Shown here one piece after another: positions 59,825 to 64,000 of a DNA stretch of 64,000 nt. Source of the stretch: JACPYM01 sp963699175. Its GTDB lineage: Bacteria; Acidobacteriota; Blastocatellia; RBC074. The stretch's first letter is position 1. The number at the start of each line of letters is the position of its first letter. The position numbers and the translations under genes were made by a program. The stretch lies in the NCBI GenBank assembly GCA_963699175.1, contig OY969418.1, forward strand, positions 1,116,001 to 1,180,000, written 5' to 3'. Below the pieces are notes generated by a model. That model did not search any database and was not told the origin of the DNA. It saw nothing but the letters and a program-made list of their open reading frames with translations.

Positions 59825-61123
59825 ATGTACGACATCATCATCATCGGTGCGCGCTGCGCCGGTTCACCAACAGCAATGCTGCTGGCGCGCAAGGGCTACC
59901 GAGTGTTGCTCGTGGATCGGGCCACTTTCCCGAGTGACACTATTTCCACACACTTCATTCAACGCCCCGGTATCACCCAGCTCAAGTCCTGGGGACTGCT
60001 CGACAAACTCAAAGCGACGGGCTGTCCGCCGGTGCGCAAAGTGATCAAAGCCTGGGGTCTGCGCGATCAACTGGCGGCCGGCGCTCTCGCGCAGCGCAAG
60101 CCAAGCGAGCCAAGCGAAAAGGCGGGCGTCGTTTCGCTGACTTTTTGCCCGACATCCGCCGACGATTTGGCCGTGGGCTATGTCCCGCGACGTAAGATCA
60201 TTGACCAAATCTTGGTTGAGGCGGCCGTGGAGGCGGGCGCCGAGTTGCGGACTGGCTTCTCAGTCCAGGAGATTCTGCGCGATGGCGACCGCGTCATCGG
60301 AATCCGTGGCCGACAACGGAATGGCGCGACTGTGACCGAGTGTGCCCGGCTCGTCATCGGCGCTGACGGGCTGCGCTCAATACTGGCGCGCGCCGTCCAG
60401 CCACCGGTTTACCAGGCGAAGCCTACACTGACCTGTAACTACTACACCTACTGGAGCGGTGTCCGGCTGGAGGGAGCAGAGACTTACCGGCTGGGCCGTC
60501 GCGGCATCACCGCTATGCCGACGCATGATGGCCTTGCCTGCATCGCCACTATCTGCCCCAGGGAGTGGCTCGCCGAGTTTCGCGCTGATCTTGAAGGAAA
60601 CTATTTGAAGACGCTCGCGCTCGCTCCCGAGCTGGCCGAGCGTGTACGTCAGGGCCGGCGCGAAGAACGATTCTTAGGTGCTACTGACCTGCCCAACTTC
60701 TTCCGCAAGCCTTATGGCGCGGGCTGGGCCTTGGTGGGTGACGCAGGTTGTCACAAAGACCCCTATTCAGGAAAGGGGATCAGCGATGCCTTCCGCGACG
60801 CCGAATTGTTGGTCACAGCGATTGACGACGGCTTGGCTGAGCGCCGACCACTTGAGGAGGCGCTCGCCGAGTATGAGCGGCAACGCAACGAGGCGCTGCG
60901 AGAAAGCTACGAGCTGACTTGCAAGGCGGCAGCCCTACCGCCCGTGACGCCTCAAACCATAGAGTTCATGGCGGCGCTCAAAGAAAGCCCGGCTGAGGTA
61001 GATCGTTTCTTTCGGATCGGAGAAGAGGTGCCGTTCGCGGAGTTTTACTCGGCAGCGAATCTGGGCCGCATCCTCGGCCCAGAACGCTTCAGCAGGCTCT
61101 TTGCGAAGCGCAAAGCAGCTTAG
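59825..61123 (+). CDS. FAD-dependent oxidoreductase (geranylgeranyl-reductase/monooxygenase-like)
   Basis: 432 aa from the ATG at 59825 with GGAAGGAGG 7 nt upstream. FAD motif MYDIIIIGARCAGSPTAMLL (GxRxAG variant of GxGxxG), the conserved RATFPSDTISTHF, RKIIDQILVEAAVEAGAE, LVIGADGLRS, and the second FAD motif GWALVGDAGCHKDPYSGKGISDAF (about 300-322). This is the group-A flavoprotein fold used by geranylgeranyl reductases, halogenases and aromatic hydroxylases. A Trp-x-Trp-x-Ile halogenase motif is absent. It follows peptide gene 1 and could modify its product (inference). No adjacent isoprenoid, tryptophan or bacteriochlorophyll genes. Confidence 0.92.
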   Translation: MYDIIIIGARCAGSPTAMLLARKGYRVLLVDRATFPSDTISTHFIQRPGITQLKSWGLLDKLKATGCPPVRKVIKAWGLRDQLAAGALAQRKPSEPSEKAGVVSLTFCPTSADDLAVGYVPRRKIIDQILVEAAVEAGAELRTGFSVQEILRDGDRVIGIRGRQRNGATVTECARLVIGADGLRSILARAVQPPVYQAKPTLTCNYYTYWSGVRLEGAETYRLGRRGITAMPTHDGLACIATICPREWLAEFRADLEGNYLKTLALAPELAERVRQGRREERFLGATDLPNFFRKPYGAGWALVGDAGCHKDPYSGKGISDAFRDAELLVTAIDDGLAERRPLEEALAEYERQRNEALRESYELTCKAAALPPVTPQTIEFMAALKESPAEVDRFFRIGEEVPFAEFYSAANLGRILGPERFSRLFAKRKAA

Positions 61124-61210
61124 CCAACGCAGGCTCGCCTGGCTCGGCCAGCAACCGGCTGAAAATTGTCATTAACCGCAAATCAGCTTGGCGAAGCCTG
61201 CCTCAGTAAA

Positions 61211-61774
61211 CTAGCCACTCAATTCAGTCTGTAACCATGCCCGCGCCGCGCGCCACTCGCGTTCGACTGTGGCAGTCGAAATACCCAACACCGCCGCTGT
61301 CTCGTCAATCGTCAGCCCGCCGAAGAAGCGCAATTCAACGACCCGGCTCTTTTGTAGATCGAATGCGGCGAGCGTCTGCAGGGCTTCGTCCAGCGCCAGC
61401 ACGTCGGCGGCTTGTGTTTCGGCAACATCGGCGGCGGCACTCAGCGAGACTTGAAATTGTTCACCGCCGCGTTTGAGTCGCTTGCGTGCTACAGCGTGAT
61501 TGACCAGCACCTGCCGCATCAGGTGCGCCGCGATGCCGAAAAACTGTGTGCGGTTCTCCCAGGCCACCGGCTGCGCGACCAACCGCAGGTAGGCCTCGTT
61601 GATCAGCGCGGCGCTTTGCAGCGTGTGGCCCTGGCGCTCACGGCGCAGGTGCGCGCGCGCCAGCTTGCGCAGGTGTCCGTAGACCAGCGGGATCAACTGA
61701 TCGCGCGCTGCTTCATCGCCCTGCCCCCAGGCAAGCAGCAATTGCGATACGTCTTGTGGCGTTGCTCTGTCCAT
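61211..61774 (-). CDS. ECF-type RNA polymerase sigma factor (Sig-70_X6/TIGR02999-like)
   Basis: 187 aa with the group's compact layout: LLLAWGQGDEAARDQLIPLV, YGHLRKLARAHLRRERQGHTLQSAALINEAYLRL (region 2), AAHLMRQVLVNHAVARKRLKRGG, and region 4 RVVELRFFGGLTIDETAAVLGISTATVEREWRAARAW. These sigma factors commonly precede a Ser/Thr kinase gene in Acidobacteria, and here that kinase is missing downstream (next on the minus strand is a non-kinase tail). It is divergent from peptide gene 2 at 62062 and shares its promoter region, so it probably transcribes that gene and itself (inference). Confidence 0.93.
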   Translation of the reverse strand: MDRATPQDVSQLLLAWGQGDEAARDQLIPLVYGHLRKLARAHLRRERQGHTLQSAALINEAYLRLVAQPVAWENRTQFFGIAAHLMRQVLVNHAVARKRLKRGGEQFQVSLSAAADVAETQAADVLALDEALQTLAAFDLQKSRVVELRFFGGLTIDETAAVLGISTATVEREWRAARAWLQTELSG

Positions 61775-62048
61775 ACTTCGTCTTTACCCTTCTCTCATTC
61801 AGAGAGGCCGGAGTACGCGCATCATAGCTCAGGCCGGAAATGTAACCAAGACGAGTAGCAGCGGCAACGATTGAGCTTTTTACCTGCCCGGCCGAGCCAC
61901 AACATTTCCAAAAAAATCTGCAGCGCGTGATGGAATCCGCCACCCGTTGTTGCTTCTCTCAGTGGGGACGTTAAGCGACGTTCCTGTGATGCGGCGGCTT
62001 GAGGCCACGCGGCCCGCGCGCTGCCGCTTGAAAATAATTGCAGCTTAC
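61775..62048. promoter_or_regulatory. Divergent regulatory region 2 (ECF sigma <-> peptide 2), near-copy of region 1
   Basis: Aligns with 59395-59640 over about 250 bp, with blocks CATACTTCGTCTTT, GCGCATCATAG, GGAAATGTAACCAAG, GCGTGATGGAAT and CTCTCAGTGGGGACGTTAAG. Its last 38 bp (62011-62048) recur exactly at 62531-62568 before peptide gene 3. The arrangement suggests an ECF-controlled promoter that was copied with the gene pair. No other gene is visible in the interval. Confidence 0.75.
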
Positions 62049-62061
62049 GAAGGAGACAACT

Positions 62062-62163
62062 ATGACGACTTACACTGACGACAACACACAAGCCAACGAG
62101 ATCGAACTCAATGTTGAGATGCTTGAGGAAGTGATCGCGCCGGCTGTGGATATGTTCCTTTAA
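62062..62163 (+). CDS. Small acidic leader-peptide-like gene 2 (33 aa)
   Basis: 33 aa with AAGGAG 7 nt before the ATG. The sequence has NEIELNVEMLEEVIAP followed by AVDMFL. It corresponds to the first 28 residues of the 62585 protein (EIELNVE-x-LEE-x-IAP) and to the end of peptide 1. It appears complete as a single motif with a six-residue tail, in contrast to the repeat-bearing gene downstream. Function unknown; precursor peptide is the favoured idea. Confidence 0.7.
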   Translation: MTTYTDDNTQANEIELNVEMLEEVIAPAVDMFL

Positions 62164-62292
62164 TAACCGATACGGCATAGAACAGAGAAAGAATGAGCAC
62201 TGCCGTGAGAACAACTCAGGCCGGGCCGAAAAAGGCTGGTCTTGGCGTAATGCCAGCGCGCCAGGCAGTTCCGTGAGCAGGGCCGCTAAGCG

Positions 62293-62527
62293 GAGTCCGA
62301 AACGCTCTTTCAGCAAGTTCAGGCACTGGTCGAACAGACCTACGTGCCTGAGCTGCTGGAAGACGCGCTCACTCTGGTGGCCGGTTTGAATGATCACGCG
62401 GTGTCTACAAATACTCCGGGCAGTTTGCCACCACCGAACAACTCTACCGCCGCGCGCTGGGCCTGGCCGTCCGATATTGGGGAGCAGAACACGCTGAAAT
62501 CGCCACTATCTACCACAACCCGGGCGG
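62293..62527 (+). pseudogene. Remnant of a kinesin-light-chain-type TPR protein gene
   Basis: The first part reads ESETLFQQVQALVEQTYVPELL... and NDHA, and after a 1-nt frameshift near 62402 continues VYKYSGQFATTEQLYRRALG and AEHAEIATIYHN. The TPR_10/KLC pattern (two-helix repeat with QLYRRAL and GAEH-x-E-x-A) is clear by eye. There is no start codon in frame and no C-terminus; the end is replaced by the copied leader block of peptide gene 3 (62531). It fills the region between peptide genes 2 and 3. Confidence 0.65.
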
Positions 62528-62530
62528 CTC

Positions 62531-62568
62531 GGCCCGCGCGCTGCCGCTTGAAAATAATTGCAGCTTAC
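62531..62568 (+). repeat. 38-bp exact copy of the peptide-2 leader upstream of peptide gene 3
   Basis: Identical to 62011-62048 in all 38 bases (begins GGCCCGCGCGCTGCCGCTTG). It ends 16 nt before the ATG at 62585, the ribosome-binding site AGGAG following immediately. It marks a duplication that set the leader in front of the repeat gene, and the strict identity suggests it is recent. Confidence 0.85.
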
Positions 62569-62584
62569 ACAGGAGACAAGAACT

Positions 62585-63103
62585 ATGACTGTTTACACTG
62601 CTCGCAACAGCATGCCCGCCAATGAGATTGAACTTAATGTCGAAACGCTCGAGGAAATGATCGCGCCTGGTACTGGGGGCAACCACAACGAGACGTTAGA
62701 AACTGACCTGGATGCGGAGGAGATAGAGGAAGTGATCGCACCGGCTATCACCATGAATCACAATGAAGTGTTCGAAGTTGAGCTGAGTGTGGAAGAGGTG
62801 GAGTCAGTAATCGCGCCGACCATAACCTCAAATCACAATGAGACAGTGGGAATTGATCTCAGTGTCGAAGAGTTGGAGGGGTTGATCGCGCCAGCCGTTT
62901 CTTCTAACCATAATGAGACGGTGGAGAGCGACCTGCACGTGGAGGAGTTGGAGGCAGTCGGCGCGCCGGCCATTTCTTCTAACCACAACGAGATGGTGGA
63001 GATTGAACTCAAGGTGGAGGAATTAGAGGAGGTGATTGCGCCAGGCGGTGGCGATAATCACAACGAAACACTGGAAGTTGATCTGAGCATCGAAGAAATA
63101 TAA
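62585..63103 (+). CDS. Acidic repeat protein / multi-unit precursor-like peptide, 172 aa
   Basis: 172 aa from the ATG at 62585 (AGGAG 8 nt upstream). After 12 residues like peptide 2 the protein is built of 25-residue units: hydrophobic-acidic stretch, E-x-x-E-(V/L/I)-x-IAP (one unit GAP), four variable residues, then NHNE plus Thr/Val/Met. NHNE occurs at residues 33, 58, 83, 108, 133 and 158. Units are not identical in DNA: the six NHNE are spelled with five codon combinations, so the peptide is conserved rather than the DNA. It is very acidic with no Cys, no signal peptide and no membrane helix. A TAA (63101-63103) interrupts the seventh unit, which continues in frame beyond it. Reading as a multi-core precursor or repetitive metal-binding protein is inference. 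No family is recognised. Confidence 0.85.
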   Translation: MTVYTARNSMPANEIELNVETLEEMIAPGTGGNHNETLETDLDAEEIEEVIAPAITMNHNEVFEVELSVEEVESVIAPTITSNHNETVGIDLSVEELEGLIAPAVSSNHNETVESDLHVEELEAVGAPAISSNHNEMVEIELKVEELEEVIAPGGGDNHNETLEVDLSIEEI

Positions 63104-63145
63104 GCGGTGAGCGCGCCCGGCATCTACTCGAACTACAACGAGACG
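62621..63145 (+). repeat. Seven tandem 75-bp coding repeats
   Basis: Units of 75 bp at 62621, 62696, 62771, 62846, 62921, 62996 and 63071; the last is broken by the TAA at 63101 and ends NYNET at 63145. The most conserved part is the IAP and Asn-His/Tyr-Asn-Glu codons, the least conserved the four residues between them. The period is constant over all seven units. Confidence 0.9.
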
Positions 63146-63497
63146 TTGGCGAGTGGGAACGGATAGGTTTCGCCCCACAACTGCGAGCCGTCGGAGGTAT
63201 TCACCAGTTCGGCGTGAATGACCAAGCGCTCGCCCTGCCGCATTACTCGGCTCAATACCACCGCGCGCACTTGCAATTCCTGGCCCACCCAGCGTGGATC
63301 AACCTCGCGCCCTTTGTAGGTAAAAACGCTACTGCGCGACCTTACGTGCAGCGACGGCAAGGACGACAGGCTGTCAATCAAACTCTCGGTGATCCCGTCC
63401 GTCAAGTACTCCATCTGCGGATCATTGCCCACATTGACGAAGGGCAAGACCGCAACGGAATTGATCGCACTGTCATCCCAGGTGAGCCAACCTGCCG

Positions 63498-63848
63498 AGT
63501 AGTGGGGCGATAGTGTGTTGCTATCAAAGCCGCGCTTTGTATGGCAATAGATTAAGCAACCAATCAACGGCCCTCAGTAGTGATAACCCTGTAAGGCTGT
63601 CGTTTTTGCCGCGTAGCGGCAGTTGAATTTAGCCGTGGGTTTTCAACCCACGGTACGGTGTGCAGCAATTCCACGTCGCGTCAGCGACGCTTGAATCAGG
63701 CGGCGCTGACGCGACGCGGAATTCACGGCTTATCTTTCCCGGCGTTGAAAACGCCGGGCTAAACTCAGGTCGCCGCTACGCGGCTGCAAGAGTATAACCT
63801 TACGTTTTTACCACTATTCAGCTATCAACACACTGTCGCCCCACTACT
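63498..63848. mobile_element. 351-bp MITE-like transposable element with 8-bp target duplication
   Basis: Terminal inverted repeats of 23 bp (63498-63520 and 63826-63848), beginning AGTAGTGGGGCGA with one mismatch, are flanked by the 8-bp direct repeat ACCTGCCG (63490-63497, 63849-63856). There is no transposase, so it is non-autonomous. The inner 239 bp (63578-63816) belongs to the palindrome family also seen at 44892. Insertion interrupts the kinase paralogue. The ends resemble those of the 116-bp element at 8663, suggesting the same mobilising enzyme. Confidence 0.9.
63578..63816. repeat. Nested palindromic element within the 351-bp insertion (family copy of 44892)
   Basis: Begins TAGTGATAA (63578) and ends CCACTA (63816), with imperfect inverse ends and the same ordered hairpins as 44892-45114 in reverse complement: GCCGCGTAGCGGC, CCGTGGGTT-x-AACCCACGG, CGTCGCGTCAGCGACG pairs and CCCGGCGTT/AACGCCGGG. 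Either it inserted in the larger element or it is its usual core. Confidence 0.75.
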
Positions 63849-64000
63849 ACCTGCCGGCAAGACGAGTTTGGCAGCCAGCAGCACAAGAAACAGCAACACG
63901 CCCGCGACTTGCCGGGGATGGCGCTGCAAGTAGCCGAGCAACCAACCCGGCTCTACCACCGGCAGCAGCGCCGCCTGCTCGGCTATGACTGTGGGTTGAT

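Larger units (their letters stand above)
63133..64000 (-). pseudogene. Broken Ser/Thr kinase-TPR gene: C-terminal truncation plus insertion, 5' end outside window
   Basis: Paralogue of the kinase gene at 56573. From the right edge (minus strand) the reading frame gives AEQAALLPVVEPGWLLGYLQ, then the membrane helix VAGVLLFLVLLAAKLVLPAG. The 351-bp element (63498-63848) interrupts there; after it the frame resumes WLTWDDSAINSVAVLPFVNVG, MEYLTDGITESLIDSLSSLP and the FlgO-like domain to LWGETYPFPLAN. The gene then ends abruptly at TAG 63133, before any TPR. Removing the element and one copy of the 8-bp duplication restores the frame exactly. The kinase domain would lie beyond 64000 and cannot be assessed. 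The 3' end is joined to the tail of the repeat-peptide gene. Confidence 0.8.

Noticed and set aside
59825..61123. Tryptophan-halogenase assignment for the flavoprotein
   Set aside because: The WxWxIP motif of that family is not present; only the general group-A FAD folds match.
61822..62397. 191-aa minus-strand frame opposite the peptide-2 region, with a transposase-like look
   Set aside because: It is antisense to the TPR remnant and the promoter blocks, and the recognisable protein pattern (kinesin-light-chain TPR) is on the plus strand.
59667..63103. Assignment of the peptide genes to a named RiPP class (microviridin, lanthipeptide, Nif11/double-glycine)
   Set aside because: No ATP-grasp, LanM/LanB, radical-SAM or peptidase-ABC gene is in the window, and the IAP motif differs from the GG-type cleavage motif. 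The class is left open.
62585..63145. CRISPR-like or non-coding tandem repeat
   Set aside because: The 75-bp period keeps a reading frame, has synonymous variation and lacks unique spacers, so it is a coding repeat.
1..64000. tRNA, rRNA, riboswitch and CRISPR features
   Set aside because: I looked for cloverleaf ends, T-loop patterns, 16S/23S blocks and regular spaced repeats and saw none that I could support.

Overview
The window looks like a contiguous chromosomal stretch of an Acidobacteriota bacterium, with Blastocatellia or Solibacter relatives the most likely. This is inferred from gene content: four secreted proteins carry the acidobacterial TIGR03437-type C-terminal domain, there is an Oar-like TonB receptor with a carboxypeptidase-like N-terminal domain, there are very long Ser/Thr kinases fused to TolB propellers or TPR repeats, and small ECF sigma factors abound. 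There is no rRNA, no tRNA that I could see, and no CRISPR array. Short palindromic (MITE/REP-like) elements are unusually common in the intergenic DNA.

Layout. 0-2.5 kb: the end of a biotin-dependent acyl-CoA carboxylase alpha subunit and an acyl-CoA dehydrogenase (branched-chain acyl-CoA catabolism). 2.6-5.4 kb: a membrane pseudokinase with a beta-propeller. 5.4-14.7 kb: mostly minus-strand small accessory genes (VOC proteins, a TIR-domain membrane protein, an ECF42-like sigma factor with DGPF and PhnB-like neighbours, GNAT acetyltransferases, an interrupted AlkD gene, a methyltransferase, a secreted DUF1593 protein). 14.8-26.7 kb: a nucleotidyltransferase-fold protein, UvrA, LRR proteins, SGNH hydrolases, DUF1801, a formylglycine-generating-enzyme-like protein. 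27.2-32.8 kb: an ECF sigma factor fused to ankyrin repeats, a tandem copy of its ankyrin part without the sigma domain, and a converging third ankyrin gene. 33.0-34.8 kb: a KirBac potassium channel and a Nudix CoA pyrophosphatase. 35.4-41.9 kb: three tandem secreted paralogues with a Cys-x(2-4)-Cys-His motif plus TIGR03437 domain, then a CHRD protein. 42.1-48.2 kb: an ABC-2 exporter operon and a TonB receptor. 48.5-56.5 kb: a TetR-controlled RND efflux operon (tetR, membrane-fusion protein, RND pump, ornithine cyclodeaminase homologue, TolC).

56.6-64.0 kb is the most unusual part. Three small genes encode peptides sharing an acidic motif (consensus EIEL-x-x-E-x-LEE-x-IAP). Two are short (40 and 33 aa) and the third is 172 aa, built of 25-residue units that each repeat the acidic IAP motif followed by an invariant Asn-His-Asn-Glu. 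The first peptide gene is followed by a flavin oxidoreductase of the GARCAG/geranylgeranyl-reductase-like group. The first two peptide genes are transcribed divergently from, respectively, a Ser/Thr kinase-TPR gene and an ECF sigma factor gene, across intergenic regions that are near-copies of each other. A scar before the kinase shows that an ECF gene once stood there, so the ancestral unit was probably peptide <-> ECF-kinase. A second kinase gene at the right edge is broken: it lost its C-terminus at the junction with the repeat-peptide gene, and a 351-bp transposon-like element with 8-bp target duplication sits inside it. The arrangement resembles a multi-core ribosomally made peptide system or a family of repeat-expanded acidic peptides under ECF/kinase control. 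The function is inferred and not established.
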